Under the pieces are notes generated by a model. The model saw nothing but the letters and a program-made list of their open reading frames with translations, searched no databases and had not been told where the DNA came from. This document shows, one piece after another, positions 1-7,683 of a stretch of DNA of 33,792 bases. The stretch is taken from IMG/VR virus record IMGVR_UViG_3300042691_005946, positions 1-33,792 of that record; one strand, given 5' to 3'. The position numbers and the translations under genes are program-made. The DNA is from a virus. The stretch's first letter is position 1. Every line of letters begins with the position of its first letter.

Positions 1-153
1 GGTTTTATACTGTTTTACTTTATAAAATATATAATTTAAACCATCCTATACACTTTTTAGAACGGTCCTAGGCCAAGGTAGATGTCTATGGTGTTGTAGA
101 ATGTATATATTGTAGCGTTATGGTTGTTAGAATGGTGGGGGCGTCCTACGCTA
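1..153. repeat. Terminal direct repeat, left copy
   Basis: Bases 1-153 are identical to 33640-33792 at the other end of the window. An exact end-to-end match of this size is the usual sign of a circular or circularly permuted genome whose assembly overlaps itself. A genuine short direct terminal repeat is the alternative. The repeat is non-coding and lies between convergent gene blocks. It contains short TAGAA(C/T)G repeats described separately. Confidence 0.95.
58..135 (+). repeat. Spaced TAGAAYG repeats (iteron-like)
   Basis: Three related words lie in the same orientation: TAGAACGG at 58-65, TAGAATG at 97-103 and TAGAATGG at 128-135. An inverted partner, AACCGTTCTA, lies at 33614-33623, just left of the repeat on the circle. 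Short spaced repeats in a non-coding gap resemble replication-initiator or packaging-protein sites. The copies are short and degenerate, so the functional reading is weak. Confidence 0.35.
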
Positions 154-192
154 TAATTCTTATAATGTTTGTGATATGCTCTGCCAAAATTT

Positions 193-230
193 CCACCCAA
201 AATCGGGCCACCCAAAAAAATTCGCCACCC
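193..230. repeat. Three CCACCC repeats separated by A-rich spacers
   Basis: CCACCC occurs at 193-198, 208-213 and 225-230, each followed by an A-rich stretch. On the minus strand this reads as GGGTGG followed downstream by T-rich runs. It lies just past the stop codon of the leftward operon, so it could act in transcription termination there or be a protein-binding array. No stable stem was found. Confidence 0.4.
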
Positions 231-245
231 TAAAATCTGGAAACC

Positions 246-764
246 TTAGTCCAAATAACTATATCGACCTTTTTTAATGCGATATTTAATTGTATCTGGG
301 TGACAGCCCAAGGCTTCTCCAGCCTTATAGATAGATTCAAAGATTCCTTGATCTGTCTGCACTCTGCGTTGAGTCTTTGCCCACCTAGCACGAGCACTTG
401 CTTTCATTTTTTCTATTGTTATTTCACTGTGTTTCTCGATATAACCGAAAAGGCGATTACGTTCTTCAATTCTACCTTCATTTTTCAACTGTTCACCTAA
501 TTTTTTCCGTTTTAGACTACCTTTTCTGTTAGCCTCTAACCAATTAGGATCTTTACTTAATTCTAAATTTTTTTCTGTTACTTTTTCAATCCAATCTCGA
601 CGTCCTGCAAGTTTTCTATTTCTTATTGTGCTTTGTTTTCGGTAATCATCTGATGTTTTGTCATAGGATGATATACGAGCAACAACTTGTCTAGGTCTTA
701 GTTCTGTTAAAGGACTATCTTTCTTAGCATCTTCAATTAATTGTTGCAATGTTTTATTTGACAT
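246..764 (-). CDS. NUMOD1-type DNA-binding protein, no nuclease domain seen
   Basis: The protein has 172 residues. The last ~37 (about 136-172) match the NUMOD1 pattern of homing endonucleases: a segment around FESIYKAGEALG, then an H-x-DTI-x-YRIKKGRY helix-turn-helix. The middle (about 45-95) is rich in Arg/Lys/Asn, with DPNWLEANRKGSLKRK resembling NUMOD3-like repeats. No HNH, GIY-YIG or LAGLIDADG motif is visible. It is therefore probably a DNA-binding protein left from, or derived from, a homing endonuclease. It could regulate transcription or bind the adjacent repeat-rich gap. It is last in the leftward operon and overlaps the ATPase gene by 11 bases. Confidence 0.7.
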   Translation of the reverse strand: MSNKTLQQLIEDAKKDSPLTELRPRQVVARISSYDKTSDDYRKQSTIRNRKLAGRRDWIEKVTEKNLELSKDPNWLEANRKGSLKRKKLGEQLKNEGRIEERNRLFGYIEKHSEITIEKMKASARARWAKTQRRVQTDQGIFESIYKAGEALGCHPDTIKYRIKKGRYSYLD

Positions 765-1620
765 ATTCTTGTTCCCAAATGTCTAAGTAATTATTAGGAT
801 ATTGAACAATTTTTTTAGTCATTTTTTCTATGATACTGAGATTTCTTTCTGTTATGCCTTTATCCCATTTTTGATAACACCAAAGCAGAATTTGTTCTTT
901 GTGTGCTTGTTTTATACCTGGGAAATGTTTTTCACAAATATGTTCATTAAGCACCACATCTGCCACATAACCCCAAAGTTCTAAACTTGGCATTTCTATT
1001 TCTTTGTATTCTGTTCTGCGACGTATTGCATAACGACTATTATATTTTGACCATTTTGGGCTACCATCTTCTTGTGCTTCTACTTCATCTACTGTGTGGA
1101 GATGACAATTAGTCAAAGTAATAAAAGTTACGTTTTTTACATCTATATCCAAACCTGCTCGTGCATCATCTGCAAAACTTTGCACTGCCAGCCATTGTGT
1201 GTCACTACAAAGTGGTCGTAGACTACGATAGTTTTTTCCGTAGCGTAGAATTCTAGTGTCGTCAAACATTTTCTTAGTGGTGTTAATTATCTTATCTTCA
1301 AACAATACATCACAATCATCATTAACAACAACCAATTTATTCTGCGGACCACCATTAAGGTATATGGCAGTTGTTATATCTAAAAAATAACCAAAAAACC
1401 CATTATCGCCTTTAAAAATCAAAGGAGGATTAGTCATTCGGTTTATAGCCAAATCCATTTCATAACTTTTACCCAAACCAGGCAAACTCGAAATAATAAA
1501 GTTATCACCAAATTGGTTATTGTTAAGGGCTTGATCAATTTCATTTTTCAAAGTTTGTCTATGAATTTGACCTTTTTTGATTAAAAATAATTGATCTGTG
1601 TTAAAAACCTGAATAGTCAT
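754..1620 (-). CDS. AAA+ family P-loop ATPase
   Basis: The protein has 288 residues. Walker A is SLPGLGKS at residues 45-52, and a Walker B-like strand LVVVNDDCD spans about 96-104. The acidic pair after a hydrophobic strand, followed by a segment with Arg/Lys (about 115-130), resembles phage AAA+ ATPases of the 'DDCD...' type, often found with replication genes. The role is unknown: helicase loading, origin remodelling or DNA transposition-like functions are possible. It is the only clear P-loop ATPase besides the large terminase. Its start overlaps the lipoprotein stop by four bases, and its end overlaps the NUMOD gene, so the three are probably co-translated. Confidence 0.8.
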   Translation of the reverse strand: MTIQVFNTDQLFLIKKGQIHRQTLKNEIDQALNNNQFGDNFIISSLPGLGKSYEMDLAINRMTNPPLIFKGDNGFFGYFLDITTAIYLNGGPQNKLVVVNDDCDVLFEDKIINTTKKMFDDTRILRYGKNYRSLRPLCSDTQWLAVQSFADDARAGLDIDVKNVTFITLTNCHLHTVDEVEAQEDGSPKWSKYNSRYAIRRRTEYKEIEMPSLELWGYVADVVLNEHICEKHFPGIKQAHKEQILLWCYQKWDKGITERNLSIIEKMTKKIVQYPNNYLDIWEQEYVK

Positions 1621-1826
1621 CGTTTTACCTCGTAGATTCGTCCAGTGGGTTGATTATGTCTAAGTTCTTCTATACGTGTAGGTCTGATTGGGTAAGGATT
1701 TTGACTACTAGTCTTATAGTCACCCTTTTTCATCAAAGCCTGTTCACAGAGCCAATCACTACCACATAGTCTAGACGTGCCACTAGCACAGCCCGCTAAT
1801 AATATGCTTAATATGATTATTCTCAT
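1617..1826 (-). CDS. Small lipoprotein, possible outer-membrane spanin
   Basis: The protein has 69 residues with a short signal sequence (MRIIILSILLAGC). The lipobox LAGC puts the lipidated Cys at residue 13. The mature part is short (~57 residues), polar and Pro-containing. Small lipoproteins of this kind include the Rz1-type outer-membrane spanins, which act with an inner-membrane partner in the final lysis step. No adjacent i-spanin or endolysin was recognised, so lysis is an inference. A role in surface exclusion is an alternative. It is the first gene of the leftward operon, with a weak AGGA-type ribosome site upstream. Confidence 0.65.
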   Translation of the reverse strand: MRIIILSILLAGCASGTSRLCGSDWLCEQALMKKGDYKTSSQNPYPIRPTRIEELRHNQPTGRIYEVKR

Positions 1827-1891
1827 TTATTCCTATCCTGTTAAGTTCGCAGAAACAGATAATAGCAAATATATTATTCTATGTCTTTACT

Positions 1892-1914
1892 AATTGGCTA
1901 TCAGATAGCCAATT
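1892..1914. promoter_or_regulatory. Perfect 23-bp dyad in the divergent gap (operator candidate)
   Basis: The arms AATTGGCTATC and GATAGCCAATT are exact reverse complements around a single central A. A one-base centre is too short for an RNA hairpin loop and there is no T-run, so a DNA operator fits better than a terminator. It lies between the divergent genes at 1826 (-) and 1964 (+), where one regulator could control both. No repressor gene is obvious; the NUMOD protein is one candidate. Confidence 0.6.
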
Positions 1915-1937
1915 TCCGCTAGTAGTCTACAACCAAT

Positions 1938-1945
1938 AATAAATA
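1938..1945 (+). promoter_or_regulatory. AT-box AATAAATA, promoter candidate
   Basis: AATAAATA lies 18 bases before the ATG at 1964, in the divergent gap. The same ATAAATA core recurs at seven other + strand sites, all in gaps or gene junctions. No convincing -35 element is seen. Confidence 0.4.
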
Positions 1946-1963
1946 ATTCAAAATATTTACATT

Positions 1964-2314
1964 ATGGAACCACGTTATCGATATCAGGGCAAGGATCGCC
2001 CATATATTAGATCCATTAGATTATGGTATATTCGTAGTCGTTGTCAGGCTCGTTTTAGGGGTGAGGAATTCGCTGTATCCTGGACACATTTTCTGTCATT
2101 ATGGCTCACAGACAACCAGTGGCAGAGTCACGGCACTGGCAGTCTTGATTTATGTTTTGGTCGTTGGGATTGTGATTTACCCTGGACTGACTCAAATACA
2201 CTAATTATTTCACGACAGGATTACCTAAAAAGGAGATTTAGTCGTGAGAATAATTCAATACCAAAAAATCGAACCCGCCACAAGCAGAACCTGGTTCGCA
2301 AGATTGAAGCCTGA
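1964..2314 (+). CDS. Conserved phage protein, HNH-like in layout
   Basis: The protein has 116 residues, is rich in Trp/Arg, and starts at ATG after the AT-box. The order is an N-terminal WYIRSRCQARFRGEE segment (about 22-36), then SWTHFLSLW, then LCFGRWDCDLPWTDSNTLIISR (about 63-84). This is a recurring phage family pattern: 'RC..RFRG..', 'F..LW', then 'R.D...PW...N..IISR'. The final part resembles the D...PW..NV.I.S element of small HNH-type proteins, but the paired catalytic His residues are not evident. Function is unknown. The 3' end overlaps the next gene by 71 bases in another frame and stops at TGA. Confidence 0.7.
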   Translation: MEPRYRYQGKDRPYIRSIRLWYIRSRCQARFRGEEFAVSWTHFLSLWLTDNQWQSHGTGSLDLCFGRWDCDLPWTDSNTLIISRQDYLKRRFSRENNSIPKNRTRHKQNLVRKIEA

Positions 2315-2621
2315 GGATAGATCTTGGCTACAGGCAGAGATTGTTAGTTTTCTTGTAGCAGTAACAGAAACCAGTAGTCAAACTACTCGGGATCCTTGGT
2401 TCACAGTGTCAAGTCCCTGTCGGGAGTTATGGGGCCGAAGTCAGCAGTATCCTGGTGCCAATACTATGTTAAGTGTATTAAGTGGTGTATATCGTAAACT
2501 GGAGCGTAGTAGTGATATCAGTGCTCGTCAGGTTGAATTTGTCAATCGCATTGGCAGCATAATAGATCAATTAGGCACTGACACAGAACAATTTAAACCA
2601 TTTAGGTTAGACAGTGTTTAG
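2244..2621 (+). CDS. Hypothetical phage protein
   Basis: The protein has 125 residues. It starts at GTG with AAGGAG at 2230-2235, eight bases upstream, which supports the start despite the 71-base overlap with the preceding gene. The product is probably soluble and has no membrane segment. It contains WFARLKPEDRSWLQAE near the N-terminus and a helical C-terminal half. No family is recognised. Its position immediately before the glycosyltransferase-like gene, with an 8-base overlap, suggests coupled translation. Confidence 0.7.
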   Translation: MRIIQYQKIEPATSRTWFARLKPEDRSWLQAEIVSFLVAVTETSSQTTRDPWFTVSSPCRELWGRSQQYPGANTMLSVLSGVYRKLERSSDISARQVEFVNRIGSIIDQLGTDTEQFKPFRLDSV

Positions 2622-3150
2622 CAGTGTAGTCGTATTAAATGGTCCCAGCAGCCTGCGTTGGTCTGGTCGAGATATCGCCTTAGAGACCTATGGTTGTAAT
2701 TTAGCCTATAAGGATTTTAGATTGGATCACTGTGTCATAGTGGATGTTGAGGCTGTGCGTAATCTTCGTCATGAACAGCGTCCAAGTCACACACGTTTTT
2801 ATACTAAAACCGCATGTCCTGACAGTTATCTTTGGCCAGGACTAGAACGTATCCCTATTCCGGGCATAGATTCGGGCACAGCAGCCTGTGATCTGGCACT
2901 AAAACGTACACAAGGTTGGGTTTTGGTCATAGGAGCAGATGGTCAATTTGGAGAAACACAAACAAGATATCAGTATCCTTGGCAACGACGACAGCCCACA
3001 GAACGTGTGTATAGCATTCATTATCAAACCTGGCTCAAATTACATTCGAGTCATCGTGTTATATTTTGTAGCGAACAACGTCATCCTGTATTTCTAACCT
3101 TGGGCTTTGAGGGCTGTCTAAACCTGGTTTGTCGTAGTCAAAATAAATAA
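2614..3150 (+). CDS. Glycosyltransferase-like protein (GT42/DUF115-type NGPS motif)
   Basis: The protein has 178 residues and a probable GTG start. VVVLNGPSSLRW (residues 5-16) matches the N-terminal 'GNGPSL' nucleotide-binding motif of GT42 sialyltransferases and DUF115/MAF-like proteins. SGTAACDLALKRTQGWVLVIGADG (about 88-111) matches their central 'SG..A...A...G...I.LIG.D' motif. It is shorter than typical GT42 enzymes (about 250-300 residues), so it may be a minimal phage version. Likely role (inference): modification of host surface glycan or virion sugar. It may act with the glycan genes at 30497-33019, which lie nearby across the contig join on the circle. Confidence 0.6.
   Translation: MFSSVVVLNGPSSLRWSGRDIALETYGCNLAYKDFRLDHCVIVDVEAVRNLRHEQRPSHTRFYTKTACPDSYLWPGLERIPIPGIDSGTAACDLALKRTQGWVLVIGADGQFGETQTRYQYPWQRRQPTERVYSIHYQTWLKLHSSHRVIFCSEQRHPVFLTLGFEGCLNLVCRSQNK
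3142..3149 (+). promoter_or_regulatory. AT-box AATAAATA before the first fibre gene
   Basis: AATAAATA overlaps the stop codon of the preceding gene and lies 19 bases before the ATG at 3169. It shares the ATAAATA core seen at the other gene junctions. The ribosome site after it (GTTGGAGCC) is modest. Confidence 0.35.
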
Positions 3151-3168
3151 AGTTGGAGCCCAAACACA

Positions 3169-6100
3169 ATGGTAAAACCCGTTATAGTTAAGAGACTGGT
3201 CAAGGGCAGTCATCTTACATTTACAGAATTAGATCAAAATTTTCAAAATCTGCGTGATGCCACTATAAATTTCACTGATGGAACACAAACACTCAGCATA
3301 GATCTCAATGACACTGTGGTCATTGAAGGCCAGGCTGATCATAACATACAGGTCACTGTGGATGATACTAGCAGTCTTGACCAAACCATAACCATAGATA
3401 ATCTTCTAGGTGATTATACCAAGGAGCCCATGGGGTTTGAAAATCGCACAGACAGCACTGTGAGTTTTAATGCTGGATCAAGGCAGTTTAGTATTGCACC
3501 TACCACTAGCAGTTATCGTATTTGGGTGCAGGGTCGTATGTTTATAAAAACTACTACACTAACTTCAACAATACCCAATACCAGTGATCTATATTATTTT
3601 TATTTTGACAGTGCAGGCCTTTTACAGTATGGGACTAGTTTTAATTTTGGCCAACACTGTCCTATCAGTGCTCTGCAATGGAATGCCAACACAGGCAATT
3701 ATTATTTCCTAGGTGAAGAGCGTCACGGCGTCACAATGGACTGGAGCACACATCAATACCTCAATGAAACAAGGGGTATGCAGTATGCGTCAGGTTTTGC
3801 TGCTACAAATTATACAACTACTGGTTCAGGTGCCTTGGATGCAGATGCACAATTGGATCTAACTGATGGTGTGGTCTATCAGGAAGACATAAGAATTAGT
3901 GTTAGCCATAGCAATACACCTACATATAGTCTATTTCAACAGGACATAGCAGGACCAGGTCGTTTTCCTGTGACCTATCACAGTGGTAGCACAGGTGAAT
4001 GGGTCAAAGATTCAGCAACCGATTTTCCTGTCAAGGCTGGCACTAGTCGCATAACCTATAACTTAAACACAGCAGGCACTTGGACCACTCCGGATGTAGG
4101 AGCCAATCAATTTGTGGCCTATTGGTTAGTGGCCACTAGCAATATTTTAGATGGCCCTATTGTCAGTGTTATGGGACAAAGAACAGACAGTAATATTGGT
4201 AATGCACAGGATAACAATACTTTTAGTGAATTAGACCTTACTAATTTCCCTGGTGCAGAAAGCAGACCATTATATCGTTTGATATTTCAAACAGGCAGTT
4301 ATGGCAATACTGTAAATGCACGACTGGTAGATATTCAGGACATTAGATTAGACACTGTTAGAGCCACATTAGGCTCAACTGCCGCAGGACTGGCCAATGT
4401 TGTAGAAGATTTGAATCCACAATTGGGTGGTGACCTAGATGTAAATGGATTCAGTATTGTTAGTATAAGCAATGGTAATATACCTATAACACCTAATGGC
4501 ACTGGCAGCATTATTCTAGATGGCCTTAGTTGGCCACAAACTGATGGATCAGCCAACTATGTGCTAAAAACTAATGGATCAGGACAATTAAGTTGGGTAG
4601 CACAGACTGTGGATACCAATACCACTTATCAATTGTCGGCTATACAAGATGGTCTAGATGCCAACATAAGACTAACAGGCAGTGACGCAAGTACAGATGA
4701 CATACAATTAGAAGCAGGTTCAAATATCGCATTAAGTGTGACCAGTACTGGTGCTATACAAATTAGAACTAGCGCAGATCAGTCAGTGGACAATCTAGCA
4801 GCCACTTATAATCTTACAGCAGGTGGTTATACACAATCATCAAATCAATTGTATGCTTTTAGTAGTGTTGGTGCAGATGGCACACAGTCAGGTAGCACGC
4901 CTCATAGAGGATTAGGTGTTAGTAATGCAACCTCAGGTAGTCGTGCTGTTGTATATGTTAGAGCACACGGACAAAATGAAAGTGGTGGCACTGGCACTAC
5001 CTCAGGCCTTGCTCAATTAACATTAGAAGGCACAAGAGGTACACATACTGCGCCCACTGCCTTAACCACAAATAATAATTTTGCTATTATTAGTGCAGGA
5101 GGATATGATGGTGCCAAATACACTGTCTCTGACAGGGGTGCAGGCACAGCACAGATAATTTTCCAAGCAGATGAACCCTGGGCCAATGATGGCACATATA
5201 CCACAGATGCTGGAACTGTTATGGTAGTTAGAGCACAGCCCAGTAATATGCGTTTGACCAGTAATAGTCGTCAAAACATTTTTATCACTGATTGGGATAC
5301 AACAGTAACGGGCAGTGGCCCTGAGCAGTTTATTTTATTTGGTTATCCCAATAGTAATACACAATATACCAACACAGGTGTTCAATATACGGGCACTGCA
5401 AAAACTAAAACGCAATTTATCAATACCGCTTTGGCCAATATTGGTGTAACTGGTCAGGATGGTGCAGAATTTACAGCAGATATTACAGGAACCACAATGA
5501 CAGTCACTGCTGTCGCCAGTGGTATTATAAGCCTAGGACAAAGAATTTATACCAACAGTGATGGAACCTGGGGCAGTGTTACACAATTAACTACAATTAC
5601 AGCCCTAGGCACTGGCACAGGTGGCACAGGAACTTATACTGTTAGTGTTAGTCAAACAGTCGCAAGTATGACCATGTATAGCGGTCCTGATAATCATAGT
5701 TTAAGATTTAGTAACAGTATTGCTTTAGTTGCCAATCGACGTAATGGCCTAATTGGTCGTAGAAATAAAATTAAAAATAATGACATAATTCATACTATTG
5801 ATTTTTATGGCCAAACTACAAACAGTAGTAGTGGATTTGGTGGTAAAACGGCCACTATAGGTGTTACTGCCGTAGAGGATTTTGAAACCACAGCCTATGG
5901 TAGTCGATTTGCAATTGAAACAGTAGCACCAACAACTACCACAATGTCAACTAGATTAAGTCTGCAAAGCACTGTGAGCACAATTAACACAGATAGTTTA
6001 ACAGTGGAAAATGTCGCAGGCACAGATATCTTAACCTTGTCTACAACCGCAGCAGAATTAACCAGTCAATCTATTGACCTTACTACAACCAGCACAGGTA

Positions 6101-6615
6101 ATATCACATTAGATATAAATGATCAAATTTTAGTAAATGGTAGAGCGGGCAGTCCTGTTATACAAAGTACAAATTCCAGTTATCCAGGGCTAATCTTACA
6201 AAGTCAAACAGATTATATAAGTTATATTAGAATAGCAGGTGGACAAAATGGCGACATCACCATATTTCCTCATGGTACCGGTAATGTTAACATGCTTACT
6301 GATACACTACGCCTTGGTGACAATGGTGAAGATTGCGCAATTACAACCTATGGCAGTTATGATCTAACATTGAACACCGACAGTGGTACCAGTAGTGGTA
6401 GTATAAAAATTAATGCAGGTGCCAATGGTAATATAGAAATTACACCTAATGGTACTGGTAAAATTGACCTTGCTGGTGCTATAAAAACTAATGCTACCAC
6501 AGGCACGCCCACAAATTATGAAAATGGGTATTTTGAGGATATGTTGGCCACTCCTGTAAGTTGGCTCAAAATAAATGTTGGTGGCAGTGACTATTATATG
6601 CCACTATTTCAATAA
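3169..6615 (+). CDS. Large tail fibre / appendage protein
   Basis: The protein has 1148 residues, is rich in Thr/Ser/Asn/Gly and has few charged residues, as in beta-structured fibres. The N-terminus has HLTFTELDQNFQNL, the 'LT..E.D.NF.NL' element common at the start of phage fibre proteins. Around residues 406-428 it has the NVVEDLNPQLGGDLDVNGF element, and it has repeated (T)PNGTG or HGTG beta-turn repeats (about 440, 1035 and 1090). Both elements recur in the smaller paralogue at 7684-8787. It probably forms a trimeric adsorption fibre or baseplate appendage. No tailspike enzyme motif and no intramolecular chaperone domain was recognised at the C-terminus. Confidence 0.85.
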   Translation: MVKPVIVKRLVKGSHLTFTELDQNFQNLRDATINFTDGTQTLSIDLNDTVVIEGQADHNIQVTVDDTSSLDQTITIDNLLGDYTKEPMGFENRTDSTVSFNAGSRQFSIAPTTSSYRIWVQGRMFIKTTTLTSTIPNTSDLYYFYFDSAGLLQYGTSFNFGQHCPISALQWNANTGNYYFLGEERHGVTMDWSTHQYLNETRGMQYASGFAATNYTTTGSGALDADAQLDLTDGVVYQEDIRISVSHSNTPTYSLFQQDIAGPGRFPVTYHSGSTGEWVKDSATDFPVKAGTSRITYNLNTAGTWTTPDVGANQFVAYWLVATSNILDGPIVSVMGQRTDSNIGNAQDNNTFSELDLTNFPGAESRPLYRLIFQTGSYGNTVNARLVDIQDIRLDTVRATLGSTAAGLANVVEDLNPQLGGDLDVNGFSIVSISNGNIPITPNGTGSIILDGLSWPQTDGSANYVLKTNGSGQLSWVAQTVDTNTTYQLSAIQDGLDANIRLTGSDASTDDIQLEAGSNIALSVTSTGAIQIRTSADQSVDNLAATYNLTAGGYTQSSNQLYAFSSVGADGTQSGSTPHRGLGVSNATSGSRAVVYVRAHGQNESGGTGTTSGLAQLTLEGTRGTHTAPTALTTNNNFAIISAGGYDGAKYTVSDRGAGTAQIIFQADEPWANDGTYTTDAGTVMVVRAQPSNMRLTSNSRQNIFITDWDTTVTGSGPEQFILFGYPNSNTQYTNTGVQYTGTAKTKTQFINTALANIGVTGQDGAEFTADITGTTMTVTAVASGIISLGQRIYTNSDGTWGSVTQLTTITALGTGTGGTGTYTVSVSQTVASMTMYSGPDNHSLRFSNSIALVANRRNGLIGRRNKIKNNDIIHTIDFYGQTTNSSSGFGGKTATIGVTAVEDFETTAYGSRFAIETVAPTTTTMSTRLSLQSTVSTINTDSLTVENVAGTDILTLSTTAAELTSQSIDLTTTSTGNITLDINDQILVNGRAGSPVIQSTNSSYPGLILQSQTDYISYIRIAGGQNGDITIFPHGTGNVNMLTDTLRLGDNGEDCAITTYGSYDLTLNTDSGTSSGSIKINAGANGNIEITPNGTGKIDLAGAIKTNATTGTPTNYENGYFEDMLATPVSWLKINVGGSDYYMPLFQ

Positions 6616-6625
6616 GGAATAAACT

Positions 6626-7159
6626 ATGCCTACTTGGCCTTCAACTACAATTAGTACAACACATCTTGATGCCGGAGGCGATCGTCCCAGTCTTGCTCGT
6701 GCTGACATAAAACAAATGGCAGATGTGGTTAATGAATTAGTAAATTATGGTACACCACAAGGTGGGTATCCATTTTTTATTATCTATCCTAATTTAGGAA
6801 CAGGACAAAGTGTCGGTGGACAATATCGTTGGTCAATAACAGAAGAATATGATGCAGGTGGATTGACTACGCTGTCGGATAGCAATTATAGATTTAGTTT
6901 AGATGCAGGAACTTGGATATTCAATCCATTGTCAGGTTATCAAGGATTGGATACTAAAGAAAGTTTAATAATTTATAATTATACAGGATCTACTACATTG
7001 GGCACAATGGAAAATGATGAAATAGGCACAACAGGCACTACAATTATTCAAGGTACATTACCTATTGTTGTAGCCAGCAACATAGTCTGTGAATTAAGAA
7101 CAGCCAGTGTGACTGGACCTAATAGCAGTCATTACGTTTTCTGCATAAAAGTAGCCTAA
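6626..7159 (+). CDS. Tail-appendage protein with PSLAR-type N-terminus
   Basis: The protein has 177 residues, with AAGGA upstream of the ATG. The N-terminal 35 residues (TISTTHLDAGGDRPSLARAD) are shared with the protein at 27456-27905 (NISTTNLDNANDDPSLARND). This suggests a common attachment or oligomerisation element with different C-termini. The C-terminal ~130 residues look like a compact beta domain with TTTIIQGTLPIVV, a possible fibre tip or head-binding domain. It lies ten bases behind the large fibre gene in the appendage module. Confidence 0.7.
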   Translation: MPTWPSTTISTTHLDAGGDRPSLARADIKQMADVVNELVNYGTPQGGYPFFIIYPNLGTGQSVGGQYRWSITEEYDAGGLTTLSDSNYRFSLDAGTWIFNPLSGYQGLDTKESLIIYNYTGSTTLGTMENDEIGTTGTTIIQGTLPIVVASNIVCELRTASVTGPNSSHYVFCIKVA

Positions 7160-7182
7160 AAACGCCCTATAAAAAATAACCC

Positions 7183-7207
7183 AATAAATATAATTGTAAT
7201 TACAATT
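7183..7207 (+). promoter_or_regulatory. AT-box followed by a 16-bp perfect palindrome
   Basis: AATAAATA at 7183-7190 is followed directly by AATTGTAATTACAATT at 7192-7207, a perfect palindrome. A strong ribosome site (AAGGAG) and the GTG start at 7231 come next. The arrangement suggests a promoter with an operator at or just after the start of transcription. A similar ACAATTGT palindrome follows the box at 28355. Confidence 0.45.
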
Positions 7208-7230
7208 TAGTAACCCTTAAGGAGATTCCA

Positions 7231-7671
7231 GTGAGCAACGCTTGTTCCAATTATTTAGAACGTAAAATTCTTGACCACGTATTAGGTGAAGGTGCTAGAA
7301 ATTATACTAGTCCTACACTTTATGTGGCCTTATTCACAGCCGTAACAGGACTTGAAGGCAATAGCCCAACCAGTGAAGTATCAACATCAGGCACTGCCTA
7401 TGCTCGTGTAGCAGTAAACTTTGCCGCAGCAGACACTACCAGTGATGCTTATACATTTGCCACAACCAGCGGTGATGTAGAATTTGCCGCTGCTACAGGT
7501 GGTGGATTTGGTACAGTCACCCACGTGGCCATTGTTGATCATCAAACAAACACCAACTGGGGAACCGATGTCAATGTGCTGTTTTATGGACAACTAAGCA
7601 CCAGCAAGACAATTAGTGCATCAGATATTTTCAAAATTACCGCCGGCAACCTAACAGTTCAGTTGGCCTAA
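7231..7671 (+). CDS. Phage virion protein of the 'NYLE-KILDHVLG' family
   Basis: The protein has 146 residues and a GTG start with AAGGAG nine bases upstream. The N-terminus SNYLERKILDHVLGEG, the TLYVALFTA strand, and the C-terminal LFYGQLSTSKTISASDIFKITAGNLTVQLA match a small beta-rich protein family frequent in marine phage tail modules. Its exact role is not established, but it is probably a structural component of the baseplate or fibres. It is likely transcribed from its own AT-box and sits between fibre genes. Confidence 0.75.
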   Translation: MSNACSNYLERKILDHVLGEGARNYTSPTLYVALFTAVTGLEGNSPTSEVSTSGTAYARVAVNFAAADTTSDAYTFATTSGDVEFAAATGGGFGTVTHVAIVDHQTNTNWGTDVNVLFYGQLSTSKTISASDIFKITAGNLTVQLA

Positions 7672-7683
7672 TAGGAGGTCACA

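Noticed and set aside
193-230. CCACCC units considered as a CRISPR array
   Set aside because: The units are six bases with 9-11-base spacers and there are only three, far below CRISPR repeat and spacer size.
300-500. 66-codon open frame on the + strand opposite the NUMOD gene
   Set aside because: It lies entirely antisense to a well-supported gene, has no ribosome site and gives a low-complexity, Phe/Cys-rich product.
4335-5274. Several minus-strand open frames inside the large fibre gene
   Set aside because: They are shadows of a repetitive Thr/Ser-rich gene, lack ribosome sites and have membrane-like composition typical of antisense reading of such genes.
7192-7207. 16-bp palindrome considered as a terminator
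   Set aside because: It has AT-only arms apart from one GC pair, no loop and no T-run, and it lies just before a strong ribosome site.
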